In this document: positions 34,301 to 51,907 of the stretch, piece by piece
How positions within the stretch are numbered: position 1 is the first letter of the stretch
Layout: every line of letters begins with the position of its first letter
Assembly (NCBI GenBank): GCA_002104945.1
Contig: MCFH01000017.1
Location: 310,001 to 374,000, forward strand
Source: Piromyces finnis
Taxonomy: Eukaryota; Neocallimastigomycota; Neocallimastigomycetes; Neocallimastigales; Neocallimastigaceae
Direction: 5' to 3'
Length of the DNA stretch: 64,000 nt
Position numbers and translations under genes: made by a program
Notes under the pieces: model-generated
Seen by the model: the letters and a program-made list of their open reading frames with translations, nothing else
What the model was told of the DNA's origin: nothing
Databases searched by the model: none

Positions 34301-35627
34301 TGATACGAGTTCAAATCCATCAAATTCAGTAAAAATGAAAATTAAAATGAAGAATAAAATGAATAAAGCACCAACCTTTAAGAATAAACAAAACCATAAT
34401 ACGGAAATCGAAATGAATTGGAAATTAAAGAACCCTATGGTAGATACAAATCTAAACCTAACCACTGAAAATAACACCAAGGATTCTCAAATGGATAAGG
34501 ATACCTCTTTTCCTACTTCATATGCCTCAGAATATGATGTTCAATACACTCTAGAATTAGACCGATCACATCCTTCAATGAACAATATTCCATCCACTTC
34601 CCAACTCACTTCACTTCCAATAAAGATGGATAATCCAAAGGTTGGAACTCTAGATCCTAATAATAGTAATGTTTTAAATATATCCAATGTTCCTGCAATC
34701 ATGCCTTCACCATTCTTAAAAAAAGTTGAACCAACATCAGTTATTTCGCAACAATTATTTACTAGTCCAAGTTTGAACGCTTTAAATTCTCTCTCCTTAT
34801 CCAATATTACTAACCCAAATGAACATGGTACAAAAGCATCAACACTAAATAAATCAGATGATGAGAGTATTACAATTCCAGGCAAGATCACTACATTAAC
34901 ACCATTATCCACTACAGCTAATACAATGATATCCAACAATCCTTCGAATCGCCTAATGTCATCTAATAATAGTTTTTCTATCTCTAGTTTAGATAGTCAT
35001 TCCATGGTAAGACCAACCCCAACCGTCAATCGTTCCAATTCATTACCAAATCCGCAGCATACCCCAATTGTTGCACTGTCTTCTACATCCTCTAACACCA
35101 CCTCATCCGATTATTTAGACATTATTCAATTACCACCTCCTATGTTATCCCAAGATCCAGACCAAAGAGTCAACCCCTCTTTACCTCCACCTATATCCAT
35201 TTCAAAAAACTACTTTATAACCCATCCAAGTCAAGCCAGTTCTCCAACCACAACACTCTATGGTCAAAATGTTTTATACCAAACGATACCAACACCTCTA
35301 TCTTCAAATCCTCAACAAAATGTTCAAGTTCCATTCCCATCATTGGATTATTCTTCATCCTATGATAATACATCTTCCACCTCCACCACTCCTTCTTCTT
35401 CAAAGGTTTACCTTTCCAATACTTCGTATCATTCCGTTAATCCAGAAAATACCTTCCAAAATACCAATCCATGGCTTTTAGAATTCCAACCCATTACCAC
35501 CCCTGCCTATCAAAATTATCCAAATTATCATTTAAATTCCATTGAAAATTCCGATATGGAAATTATGAAAAAGCGATTACATACCACTACCGCCACACAA
35601 AACATTGATTCTTTTTACTATATTTAA
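31381..35627 (+). CDS. Two-finger C2H2 zinc-finger transcription factor
   Basis: Two exons, 31381-33317 and 33551-35627, give 1337 residues. The 233-base intron (GTAAAG..ACAG) interrupts finger 1, and splicing restores its spacing exactly: C634-x4-C639-x12-H652-x4-H657. Finger 2 is C665-x4-C670-x12-H683-x3-H687, with helix residues RQDNLRQ. The residues at helix positions -1, 2, 3 and 6 of finger 2 (R, D, N, Q) match Msn2/Msn4-type stress-response factors, and finger 1 shares H3 and R6. That makes a G-rich STRE-like site plausible, as inference only. The N-terminal 180 residues are Gln/Lys/His-rich and helical. The middle (about 480-575) is acidic and Lys-rich. The C-terminal 650 residues are Ser/Thr/Pro/Asn-rich, typical of regulatory or activation regions. 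A nuclear location is expected. The start has the usual A-rich context (AAAGAAAATG). Confidence 0.85.
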
Positions 35628-36442
35628 TCACCATCACCATAGGATTGACTATCCAACCAGCGATAAAGAAAAAAGCAGTTTTTTTTTAATTTAAAAACAT
35701 CCTTTTTACCCTATCCCATGAACATTTCATAGATAACGTTATCTTTATTAATTTGTAATAGCTAAAAGACTAAAAACAAAAGTACAATAATTATTCTATT
35801 CAGTATATATATATATTTTTTTTTAATTTATATAATATGAATGTATGAATGTGTAAATATGTATGAATGTATGGATTAAATAATTATCTTTATTAGAGAA
35901 TAGACCAGAATAAAATTTGTATTAAGTAATAAAAATACGAAGAAGAAAGGATTAACTTTTAAAAATATCAAAGTTTTTCTTTCTTTCTTTATTAAAAGTA
36001 TAATTTTATAAATTTTATGAAATAAATGTTTTATGTTTTCGGTAAAGGTATCTTTTTTTTTTTTTTTTTGAAAGGTTCGGTGAACAAAAAAAAAAAAAAG
36101 AAAAAACTAATTACGTATTCGTTTTTCTTGTACATTTTATTAACATTGTATACGTAATGTAATGGAATAGAATGGAACGCATTCCATAAAAAAAGATTTC
36201 AACCAAAATCCCGAAACTTTAAAAATCTTTAATCCTTCCTATAAATATAATATTTAAATAGTTTTTTTTTTTCTTCTTTTTCAAATTTCTTTTATATATA
36301 TATATATATATATATTTAAAAGGTAAAAAGCATTTTTAGAAAAGAATAAAGTAAAAAAAAAAAAAAAAAGGTATAAAGACGTTTTAATTTTAAAAAAAAA
36401 AAAAAAAAAATTATAATAAAAAAAAGAAACATTTCAAAAATA

Positions 36443-36474
<32 letters not shown>

Positions 36475-36559
36475 GCACTCATTATATCAATATAAAAACT
36501 TTTATTATTAATAACATTTTAGGATTTTACAAGTTATACATAAATTTTATAAATTTAAA
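35628..36559. other. Intergenic region between zinc-finger and aminopeptidase genes
   Basis: AT-rich with long A and T runs and an AT dinucleotide run near 36290-36315. It probably holds the 3' end of the upstream gene and the promoter of the aminopeptidase. No other feature is recognised. Confidence 0.6.
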
Positions 36560-39152
36560 ATGGCATTACTTTTTCAATCCATTCCAAATGCTACATTTGG
36601 ATTAAAAAATCAATTATTAGTGTCGTCACTTTCAACTAAAAACCCATTAAATAATATTTTATGTAACAAATTAAATTCAAATAATGCTTTACACTTTGGT
36701 ATGTATTTTGTATTTATTTATTATTTTTTTTTTGGTAAATTGTTATTTACAATAGTTGTTGTTGTTGTTATTGGTTATCCTTTCATTGATATAACCTATT
36801 ATAGTGTCTTTTTCAAGAAAAAAAAAAAAAAAAAAAAGAAACGTTAAAAATATAAAGAAAATAAAATAAAATTGAAAGTTTTTTTTTTAATTTATTCATT
36901 TGTTAAAAAGAAACCATTGAAAATGAAAATGAAAATGAAAAAAAAAAAAGTAGAAAAGAAATTGCTATTTATCAGAATAAAGTGTGGTGAATGTGGTGGT
37001 GAATGTGGTAAAAGTTTTTGGTTTACTTTTTAGTAATAAAAAATGTGTTATTAATGTATACATTTGCATTGATTAATGTATACATTTAATAAATTTATGT
37101 ATGATCCATAAAATGATCATATGTTTAATTAAAAAAAATTAATTAAATAGAAATGGAAAGGAAAAAAAAAAAAAAAAAGAAATTTAAAAGAAAGAAAAAA
37201 AAAAAAAAAAGAAGATAAAAAGACGATTTTTATTTTTAACAAAAAAAAAAGAAGAATGAATAAGAAATAAATAAAAAAAAAGGAATTAAAAAAAAAAATA
37301 TTTAAATAATAAAAAAAAAAAAAAGAAAAACATTCTTCATCAACACACCAAAAAAATTTTTTTTTTCGCTTCCTTAAATTAAAGTTTAATGTCTTTTTTT
37401 TTAATAAACTTTTTATTAATAAAAAAAAAAAAAAAACTATAAATAAAAAGAAAAAAAAAAATTTTTTTAAGAAAAAATAAACCAATTTTTTTTTATAATT
37501 TTTATGATATTTTTATTTTTTTTAAGAAAATCATTTTAATTTTTTTAAAAAAAAAAACTAATTATAATATTGTTATAATATTATATATTTGTTATATTAT
37601 ATATATATCCATATAAATATCATAATCAACTTTTAAAAAAAAAAACAATACATTAATAGCTAGTAAAGCTTCATTAAATCTTTTAAATAAAAATCATACT
37701 TTTACAAATTTAACTTCTCAACGTTTTTTGACAACAACAATGGCTGATTCAAAAAAATCTGCTGCTAAACAACTTCAAGAAAAGTTATTCTACAAAAGAA
37801 AGAATGCTGGTTTAACTATGTCTGAAGAAAGTATCAAAAAATCTGATGCTTATAATGAAGACTATAAACAATTCTTGGGTGAATCTAAGATTGAAAGAGA
37901 ATTTGCTTATAATGCAATTGAAAAAGCCAAGGCTAATGGATTCAAAGAATACACTCCAGGTATGGGATTAAAATCTGGTGATAAGATTTTTGTTAATAAC
38001 CGTGGTAAGGCTGTTATTTTAGCTATCATTGGTGAAGAACCAGTTAAGGAAGGTGTTCATATTTGTGCTGCTCACATTGATTCCCCACGTCTTGATCTCA
38101 AACAAGTTCCACTTTATGAAGATACTGAAATTGCTCTTTTCAAAACTCACTACTACGGTGGTATTAGAAAGTATCAATGGGCTGTTATTCCACTTGCCCT
38201 TCATGGTGTCATCTACAAGAAGGATGGTTCTGTTGTTCAAGTCAAGGTTGGTGAAGATGAAAATGATCCAGTTTTCTGTATCACTGATTTATTACCACAT
38301 CTTTCTCAAGAACAAAACAAACGTTCTTTACCAGATGGTATTAGAGGTGAAGAATTAAACGTTGTCATTGGTTCCTTACCATTCCGTGATGATGAAGCTA
38401 GTGAAAGAGTCAAGACTAACATTATCAAGACCCTTAACGAAAAGTACGGTATTATTGAAGAAGATTTCCTTTCTGCTGAATTAGAAGTAGTTCCAGCTTT
38501 CAAGCCAAAGGATGTTGGTTTTGATCGTAGTATCGTTGGTGGTTATGGTCAAGATGATAAGGTTTGTAGTTATGCTTGTCTCAGAGCTATTCTTGATATC
38601 AAAGATACTCCAAAGAAGACTGCCGTTGTTTGCTTAGCTGATAAGGAAGAAATTGGTAGTGAAGGTAACACTGGTTTAAGATCTTCCTTCCTTAAATACT
38701 TTGTCTATGATATTGCTGAAGAATTCGGCTGCAAGGGAAGACATGTTCTTTCCAAGTCTGAATGTTTATCTGCTGATGTTACTGTTGCCGTTGATCCAAC
38801 CTTCTCTGATGTCACTGAAAAGCGTAACGCTTGTTACCTTAACTGTGGTGTTGGTATCTGTAAATTCACTGGTGCTAGAGGTAAATCTGGTTCCAATGAT
38901 GCTCATGCTGAATTCGTTGGTAGAATTCGTACTTTAATGGATAAGAATGAAGTTGTCTGGCAAACTGGTGAACTCGGTAGAATTGATTTAGGTGGTGGTG
39001 GTACCGTTGCTGCCTATGTTGCTGAACTTGATGTTGACACTATTGATGTCGGTGTTCCAGTTCTTTGTATGCATGCTCCATTCGAACTTACTTCTAAGCT
39101 CGATAACTACAATGCCTACAGATGTTACAACGTTTTCATGGCTGAAAAGTAA
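36560..39152 (+). CDS. M18 family metallo-aminopeptidase with organelle-type presequence
   Basis: Exons 36560-36698 and 37660-39152 (intron 36699-37659, GTATGT..ATAG) join in frame to 543 residues. The catalytic part is a complete M18 aminopeptidase: the HID zinc motif (about residues 185-187), the bridging Asp in GQDDKVCSY, the catalytic and zinc Glu pair in DKEEIGSEG (about 375), the Asp in VDPTFSD, and the final zinc His in CMHAPFELTSK (about 515). It would remove N-terminal residues from peptides using two zinc ions. Its length and motifs resemble the clostridial-type M18 enzymes more than the yeast vacuolar one, so bacterial origin is possible (inference). Residues 1-73, mostly in exon 1, are poor in acidic residues, rich in Ser, Asn, Leu and Lys, and end SQRFLTTT, like a mitochondrial or hydrogenosomal cleavage site. 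Met74 (37740) could start a cytosolic form. Codon use (GGT, AAG, TTC) suggests high expression. Confidence 0.95.
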
Positions 39153-40872
39153 TTTTTTAAGGACGTGAAAAAGTAATTAAAAAATAAAAAAAATTGGTTA
39201 ACCCTTTTTTTAACCAAAAAAAAAAAAATCTTTATGTAATATAAAAATAATTTTGCACACATAAACATATACCAAAAAAAAATAATAATAACAGTACAAA
39301 CAATAAATAAATTATAAAGAAACATATAAAATTTTTCTCATGTATAAAAAAAAAAAAGAAAATTTATAATATATGTTTTTTATAAAATAAAAAAAATAAA
39401 AATAAAAAAAAATAGTTGTGAATTTTTATTGAATCCATTTTGTGTATATTAAAAATGAGTTTAAAAAAGGTTGAAGTTTTTTCTATTATTAAAAAAGAGA
39501 AATAAAGACATAATTTAATATTAGGAACAATAGAATAATATAATGAAAGAGACAAAGAAATAAAAAAAAAAAAAATTGATAGAATCGATAGATAGAATAG
39601 ATAATTACACTGTTTTTTTTTTTTTTTTTTATAATTTAAGATGGAAAAAAAAAAATAAAAAGGTTTTAAGATAATTTATTTTGCTTCATCAAAAACGCCG
39701 ACATCCTACCGATGATGATGTAAAAGAATAATATTTAAATAGTAGGTTTTAAGGGACGATATTCCCTCCCTCCCATACTAAATGTACAAAGTTCAATTAA
39801 ATGGTTAGACAATTCTAATTTTTATAAATTTTATTTTTTTATCTTTATCGTTAAACCTAATAATACTTTTTTAAGTAAAACTAAAATATTCTATTGTACA
39901 ATGATCTTAAATGCATTTTAATAATTTTTTTTTTTTTTATTATTAAAATTTTATAAAAATATCAAATGATGTAGAATATCATCTACCTATTTTATAATGA
40001 ATAATTTTAGTGGGTTATTTGTGTTTTAAAGAATTTTAAAAATTAAAAAGAAATGTTTAAATGTATAATAGAGAATTGAACAAAGGGTATTTATATTTAT
40101 CGACTAGTCCACTTTATTTAAAATAAAAAAAGAATCATACATTTTTTATTTAAATAACCATAATATGTTTTCTATAGTTTTTGAAAATGGTCTTTTAAAG
40201 GTAATTATAGACGTTTGTTTATTCAAAAAAAAAAAAATAAAGTTGAATAAAGTATTGGACATTTTATTTATTTAAAAATGGTCTTTTAATTGTCTATTTT
40301 ATTATGAAAATAAATTGAGACAAATATTAAATTTACTTTTCAATATTCTTTAATAGTAGTAAAAGTTTATTTTTTTACAAAATAGAATTGGACAAATTAA
40401 AAGAATCGGACGTTCTATTATTTTAAAAAGTCTACTATTAAGATATTACCTTATTGTACTGAAAAAAAAAAAAAAAATTAACATTCATATCATTTGTATT
40501 TTTTTCTTAACACAATTTTATTAATCAAAGTATTGGACATCTTTTTTATTTGATTAATGATGGACGTTTATTTTTTAAAAATAAACTTTGACCATAATAT
40601 AATATCGGACGAGATAAGGATATGATATGTGACGTCTACCATTATTTAAATGAAAAAAAAAAAAAAAAAAAAAAAAAAACTTAAAAAAAAATAATAAAAG
40701 AATCAAATATCTACTATTTAAATGACTATTATTTGGAATAACTAACGATATAATTTATAATTTTAGGAAAATGGACTTGAAGGATAGATATCATTAAATC
40801 TTTATTTTTTTTTTTAAAAAAATAATATCTATCTATCTACTTATTTATCTATCTACTTATTTATCTATCTAC

Positions 40873-40923
<51 letters not shown>

Positions 40924-42510
40924 TCTATTTATCTATCTATTTATTTATTTATTTATTTATTTATCTATTTATTTATTTAGTTATTTACTTTGTTATATTT
41001 AAAACACACCACCATCAAAAACCTATTTAATTTTCTTTCATATGTTCCTTTAAATGTTCTCTTCTTTTTTTTCTAAAAAAAAAAAAAAATATCATTAGGG
41101 ATCTTATTACACAAATATGGATTTCTTTTTTATTATTCTTTATTTTTAAATATTCAAGGTTATTTTATTTTTATTTTAGTTTTACTTCTTTCTATTTTTT
41201 AAAAGTTTTTTTTTTTTTCTTTCTTTCTTTCTTTCTTTATAGTTTTTTTTTTTTTTTTTTTAATACTTTTTTTTTTCTTATTTATATAAATTATTATTAA
41301 AATATACATAGATATATATATACTAATAATAAATGTTGATAATATTGAAGGCAAGAATAATTTATATAAATAGAGTATTAAAAAAAAAAAAATAATAATA
41401 ATAACTTCTTCTTTGTCTTTTATTAATAAAAAAAGAAAAAGATTAAAAAAAAAAAACTAATTTTATATCATAATAATATATGTTTTATTTATTTATATTT
41501 ATTAATTATTATTCTATTATTAGGGAAAAAAAATGCTAATTATTAATTACTATTTTTTTTTTTTTTTACTATGAATGACTTTTTTGTTTTTAACAAGTTT
41601 TTCTTTTTATCCAGAAAAGAAAGGAGGAAAATGTTGTTGTTGTTGTTGTTGTTGTTGTTATTATTATTATTTTCTAATGAATATAAACTTTTGATTTGGA
41701 TAAAATATTGAAATTATTTAATATAAATGAAAATAATTATAATATATTTATAAAATTTATTAAAAAAAAAAAACTATGTATAGGTATGAATCTACTTTTT
41801 TTTTATATATAAAATTGGTAAAAAAAAAAAAAAAGAATTAAAACTCTTTTTATAATGAATATTCTCTCTTTTTTTTTTTTTTAAAAAAAAAAAAAATGTT
41901 TTCTATTTGTTCAACATTAATATAAATTAAAAAAGGGAAAAAAATTTTTTTTTTTTTTTCCCTTGTTCATTATTTTTTATTATTAATGGTGACCATTGAA
42001 ACAAACGAAATACATTTTAAATTTCATTCATGCTGTATTTTTAGTTACCTTTTTAACTATTATATATTATATATATATATATATATGAAAAAAAAAAAAA
42101 AAAAAAAAAAAGAACTTGATTATATATATAAATGAATGGAAGGATGGATAGAAAGATAGATAGATAGAATATAAATGAAAATGAAATTCAAGAATACTTA
42201 TACTCATTAATGAATTTACCAATTGAATAGTATAGGTTTTGGTTTATTTTAATCATCATTGAATCTAAGAAAAAAAAAAAAAAATGGTGGGATTGAACTT
42301 GGTTTTAATCGTTGGATGATATAAAAATAAAAATTGTTAAGAGTTATCTAGGTAGGAGAATCAATAGGCTATATTTCATTTCATCTTTAATTGATCCCTT
42401 CTCTCTCTCTCTCTCTCTCCCCTCCCTTTTTTTTTTTTTTTTTTTTTTTTGACTATTTTCTTCCTCTTTTTTCATAAAATTTACGGCTCGTCCTACTACC
42501 CATTTATTTT
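39153..42510. other. Gene-free region between convergent genes
   Basis: No coding exon is recognised in this 3.4-kb stretch between two convergent genes. Around 40080-40620 several short words recur in diverged form (aaagtattggacat at about 40248 and 40527; aaaatggtctttta at about 40184 and 40276), perhaps an old degraded repeat. There are many A/T runs, a TTTC run (41217-41239) and a TTG run (41634-41659). Confidence 0.6.
40824..40985 (+). repeat. ATCT/ATTT tetranucleotide array
   Basis: A run of ATCT, ACTT and ATTT units, with the pure TTTA stretch in the middle. It is a simple microsatellite with no coding potential. Confidence 0.9.
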
Positions 42511-46399
<3,889 letters not shown>

Positions 46400-46782
46400 T
46401 TTTTCATTATTAATATATAGTTTAAATAATCTTACTGTCTTTCTTAGATATTAATGAATTAATTATGTTTTGGATTATATATATTATTTGATTTAATAAT
46501 TATTTTAATTTTGTCTCTTTTAAAATTGTTTGTTGTTCTTTAATAAATATTGTACAAACTGTCTTTTAAAATAATGGTATTATTTTCTGTGAAAAAAAAA
46601 CTTTTTTTAAAAGAATTTTCACTTTAATTGTCGGTCTGTTTAATTAAATAAATATATTAAATACTACAAAAAGCAATTACTTTATTTTAATAGCAATCTA
46701 TTGTGTATTATTTAATAGTAATTGTTCTTTTTTATTATTTAAAAAAAAAAAAAGAATTATTAGAATACTTACTATAAATATT

Positions 46783-46905
46783 ATAGTATTTTTTTTTTAT
46801 TTAATAAATAATAGATAAATATTTATTTTAAAATTTATTCTTTATAGTATTTTTTTTTATTTAATAAATAATAGATAAATATTTATTTTAAAATTTATTC
46901 TTTAT
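46783..46905. repeat. Tandem duplication of about 60 bp
   Basis: A block of about 60 bases (tttaataaataatagata and following) occurs twice in direct succession. The copies are identical except for one T in the homopolymer, so the duplication is recent. Confidence 0.9.
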
Positions 46906-48107
46906 ACAGTATATTACAGTTTACCTTTAAAACAGTGATATTTAAAGAATTTTATTGAATATATTAATATATAATATTTTAAATTTTATAATACTAATAT
47001 ATATACAATGGGAGTAATATAAAAAAAAACAAATAAATTATTTTGAAATTTATTTTTTTTATTTTGTTTTTGTTTTTATAGTGTATTTTTTTTTAGAACT
47101 TTTAAGCGAACTTTTTTTATTTTTAATAACAAAAATTTTAAAAATTTTGTTTTAAAGTCGTTAATATTCTATTGATTTGCCTTGAATATTTTACTTTTCC
47201 TATAAAGATTTATAGTTTTTATTAATTTTGTTGTTGTAGTTTATTGTTTACTTTATTTGGATTTAATAATGAAACTTGTTTTTTTCTTCATAAAAAAAAA
47301 AAAAAAGAAAGAAAGATATGAATACAAGTATCAAATATTTCCTTTCATTATTTAAAAGTAAAATAGGAAAAAAGTTAGTATTATTTTTTTTAATTATTTT
47401 CTTATTAACATTTACTAGAATCTTTAGTTTTTATAATATTTACTTTTCTTTTTTCTTTTTCTTTTTTTTTTTGATTTTCAAATCAAAAAAAAAAAATGTT
47501 TCTCTCTACGAATCTATTACCAAAAAGGAATTTAAAAAATATTTTTCTTCCTAATTTTTAAATAGAAGAAAAAAAATAATTTATTTTATTTTTTTTCTTC
47601 CTTTTAATCTTTTCTTTTTAATTATTTGTTTTTTCAAGTTTTCAACAAAATATTCTACTTTGAAGAACTTTACTTGATTTAATTCTTTCCACAAAGAAAT
47701 GACTTGATTCAAAGAGAGAATTCGATGAAATGTTTAAAAAAGAAAAAAATGGAATGGAAATTATTAATTAACAAAAAAAAAATTTTTTTTTCTGGTTAAA
47801 TATTTTTATATCAAATAAAGTTTAGGCACTTTTTTTAAGCAGATAAAATTACCTAAAGTACCAAAAAAAAGAATAATAAAATGAAATGAAAGATAAAAAG
47901 TTATATTACAAAACAGTATTGAAATATGATAAGAAGAAGAAGAAGAAGAAGAATATATATGTACGTATAAATAGCAAGATTAAAAATGAATAGTATAAAA
48001 GAAAAAGAAAGCGACTTTCAATTAATAATATTAAATGGACAACTTAAATAAATTATAATTAAATGAATGAATAAAAGAAATATAAATTAAATAATAAAAT
48101 TTATTAA

Positions 48108-48225
48108 AAATGAATGTATGAATAAAATGAATCTAAATAAATTTCTATCATAAATGAATGTATGAATAAAATAAATCTAAATAAATTTCTACCATAAATG
48201 AATGCATGGATGGAATAAATTTTAT
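48108..48225. repeat. 44-bp tandem repeat, two and a half units
   Basis: Units begin aaatgaatg at 48108, 48152 and 48196 with a 44-base period and only a few substitutions; the third is partial. No coding role is seen. Confidence 0.85.
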
Positions 48226-50054
48226 TATATTAATTATTTTATTGGAACATATATTAAATTATATTATTTAATAAAGTTTTAATTAAGGATGACTAAGATT
48301 TATTTAGTTTATTCATTTATTTATTTATTCATTACGTATTTATTCATTTTCTTTAAGGCACACTTTTCAATGCATTTTTTATATTTACTCAATAGACTCA
48401 ATAGAATAATGGAAATATAATTTAAAGGTTCCTATTTAAAGTGACTTTTTTTCCTTATTATCCTTTGAAATGTCATCCTTTCATTTTTAAAAAGAGCCAA
48501 AGTTTATTAGGAAAAGTCTCATGCCTCATGCTTGCACTTTCTCCTTTTCTTTTAATATATTCTTATTATATGGATAATATATTATCTATTTTATTCATAT
48601 TATATTATTTATATTGATAAATATCAATTTTAATTGAATTAAATATTTACAGAAAATATATTATTTTACATTACACCAAAAAAAAAAGAATTTATCCATT
48701 TTAATATATTTTAAATATATTTTAAATATATTATAATATATTATTAGTAATTTAATTTTTAATAAAATTCGGAGGTCAATTGGTATAACCTAACCCATAG
48801 TAATAATAGGATGGAAAATGGTGGATGAATGGTGGATTATCCATCATGAAAGAAAGAAAGAAAGAAAGAAAAGAAAGGAAAGATGAAAATTTAAAAGAAA
48901 AATGTAAAATGAAAAAATCGAAATAAAATAGATTATTAATAATAGCAATAAGTGTAAAATAATTGATTTATTAAATTATATAATATAAAAAGGAAATGGA
49001 TTCCAAAAAGAAATAGAAAAGAAATAAACAAATTGGATTCTTTTATTTTTATAAAAATATATATATATATATCTTTCTTTAAGTTTTAAAGAGATCCAAA
49101 TAAAATTTTGTAATAGCAATTATCGCATCATATTAATATTATTTTACCATAACTAATAGTGATGATGATGACTGTGAGGAAGAATTAATTTTAAATAAAA
49201 AATCTTTTTTTTTTTTTTAATCATTTCAAAGTAAATATTATCATTGTAAACAGTAAACAGAATTTGGTTTTTTTCCATATATTTTAACCATATTTATAGT
49301 ATATATAAAACAGGAGATAACATCTTTGTGATCTTTACTTAATTAACATATTATAGAAGTAGTAAATTGTAGTATTTACTATTGTAATTAATTATACCTT
49401 TTTAAATAAACTTTATATATCTTTTTTTTTTTAATTATTTAACGGTCTATTTAAATAATATAACTTAAAAATTTGTCTTTTTTTTTTTTTAATATGAAAT
49501 GTCATATTGTATACATAATAACTTTATGGATCTATTCTTTTGTTAGAGGTATCAGTTTTGGTGTTTTTTTTTTTTTTTTGATATATTTTTATTTTTGTTT
49601 TCCATACCCGTTACCCATAAAAACTAATTAGGCTAAACGACAACTAAATAACAAATAACATCAGACTGTTTTTTATTGTCAGTTAACTGAATTATAACAC
49701 ATCTTAATACCTTTGAACAAAAATTAAACTTTACTATAAATATAAATAGTATATAAATAAATAAATAATATATATTTACTTCGTTATTAATCATACTTTA
49801 CATAGTATCAACCATCTTTAATAAAAGTTTTTTTGTGTATTTATTTCATTTTATTGTTACTAACTACCATCACCACCCATTACCTCCTACAAGCTTTTTT
49901 TTTTTTAAAATTATTTAAAATATTAATTTATTGAATGATTATTGGTCAATAAAATCTTTTTTTCAAATAATAAATATTTAATATTTTTTGAATTTTTTTT
50001 TTTTTTTTTTTTTTTGTATATTAGAAAATAGGGTAAAAATAACTTTATAGAAAG

Positions 50055-51273
50055 ATGAATGCTCCAGATCGTTTTGAACTTTTCGTTTTAGGAGAAGGAG
50101 AAAAAAAGTAATATTTAATAAAAATATATTCATTATTTTGTATATTACATATTAAAATTACCATTCAAAAAGTATAAAAGTTTGAAAAGAAGAAAAAAAA
50201 AATATTCTTTATCAAAAAAAAAAAAAAAGTGTTTTTCGTTTCATTTCACTTTTAATTTTATATTTTATTATTAACCTATTTAATATTTTTTTTTATAATG
50301 GATAATATATATTTAATATATTGAATGTTTTTATAATTTCATTATTTATAATCAAAATCAAACTATTAAAAAATCTCAAATGATTTAAAATTAAAAATAT
50401 GTGAATTCTAGATTAACCATTACTCCAGATACAAAGTTACCAAATGCTGCTACCTTTACTTTCCAAAAAGAAGATCATACTATTGGAAATATGTTAAGAA
50501 TGTAAATTATCAAATATAAAAATTAAGATTTTTTTTTAAAGATGAATTTTGGATTTTTTTTTTTATTTAAAATAAAATAAATTAAAAGTATTATATCTTA
50601 AATAGTCAATAGTATTAAAATACTATATATAATTATTTAATATTAATTCACAATGTCATCATTTTCAATAAATGATAAAAAATAATAGACAATTATTAAA
50701 GTATAAAAAAGTTTTATTTGCTGGATACAAGGTTCCACATCCATTAGAACATTGCATTGTAGGTGTTTTTTTTTTTTTTTTTTTTATATTGTTCATCATA
50801 GTGTATTAATATCTAAAATAATCTGTGGGAAATCAAAATAATAAATAAAATAATTATTTAAATGGTATGGTCGTTAAATAGATTTTAAAAGTTCAAACTA
50901 CTGCTGATACCACCCCAGAAGCCATGTTAATGGATGCTTTTCAAGATTTAATTGATGAATTTGCAACTCTAAAAAAGAAATTTGAAGTAAGAAAAGATAA
51001 TATCTGCAATAATAATAACTATAACAATAATAGAATATTAATTTTTTTTTTAAAACACATAATAATCAAATTTAAATTTCATAATTATTTATATGACATT
51101 TTAAAATCTATTTTGAAATTTCCATAAACTGTAAACATACCTATCTGACTATAACATGTAAATATTTATAGAATGAATTAACCTTACACAACATTAATGA
51201 TGATAAGTCACTTAGAGATGGTAATGGATCAAGTACAGATGGAATGTACGGAAATAATGAATATTACTTTTAG
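50055..51273 (+). CDS. RPB11: RNA polymerase II subunit RPB11
   Basis: Five exons, 50055-50107, 50412-50501, 50689-50758, 50882-50986 and 51172-51273, join in frame to 139 residues. The product follows RPB11/POLR2J throughout: [18 protein letters not shown], then [62 protein letters not shown] and a C-terminal dimerisation helix ([13 protein letters not shown]). RPB11 pairs with RPB3 through this alpha-like fold to nucleate assembly of RNA polymerase II in the nucleus. The last 30 or so residues, from exon 5, are polar and end NNEYYF; they extend beyond the usual length of about 115-120 residues. All introns are short, AT-rich and GT..AG. The ATG follows the A-rich leader TAGAAAG. Confidence 0.96.
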
Positions 51274-51876
51274 ATTAGTAATAATTATGCTGATGTGGTG
51301 ATGAAAAAATACTACAAAATAATTAAAATAAAATACCATTTTCGAAATTGTGAATTTTTTTTCAACAACATTAACAACAACAACAACAACAACAACAAGA
51401 ACGAAAAATAACAAAACAAACAAGCAAAAATACTCCCTTTTATCATTCCTTTTTTTTTTTTGTTATTATTTTATTTTTTAAAAATAAAATAGCATTATTG
51501 TTATAGTTAAATATATCTTTAATTTGTAAATATATAAAAAGATTTATTATTTAAGGCCTGAGAAACATATTATTTTTAGAAACAAGAATTTCAACGTATC
51601 ATAATATCATGTTTAACTGAAATTAAAACCATTTTAATCATTTAGATTTCTTTTAATTTTAGAATATTATATATATAATTCATAAACCCATAATATAAAA
51701 AACAAACTTTATTTTATTTGTTTAAAATAAATGATTTCGTAAAACAAAAAGAAAAACAAAATCAACAAAAACAGTAATTTACTTTATGTTTCTTTCTTTC
51801 TTTTTTTTTTTTTTTTTTAATAAAGCATAAACCAGTGCCTACTTTTTAAAATGTCAAATGCATTTATTTAAAAAAA

Positions 51877-51907
<31 letters not shown>

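Larger units (their letters stand above)
46400..50054. other. Gene-free region with small tandem duplications
   Basis: No conserved exon is recognised between two divergently transcribed genes. A short Phe/Lys-rich ORF at 47318-47554 has no recognisable similarity and is not counted. Two tandem duplications are listed separately. The ends of this interval must contain the promoters of the CC1-box gene and RPB11. Confidence 0.6.

Noticed and set aside
36560-39152. Bacterial contamination as the source of the M18 gene
   Set aside because: It has a spliced intron and a presequence and sits between intron-containing eukaryotic genes in the same AT-rich background, so it belongs to this genome.
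42283-42400. tRNA-like words on the minus strand (TTCAATCCCACCA)
   Set aside because: The T-stem does not pair, and no acceptor stem or anticodon arm can be formed around it.
47318-47554. Short Phe/Lys-rich ORF
   Set aside because: Low-complexity AT-driven composition, with no domain, splice partner or conserved feature.
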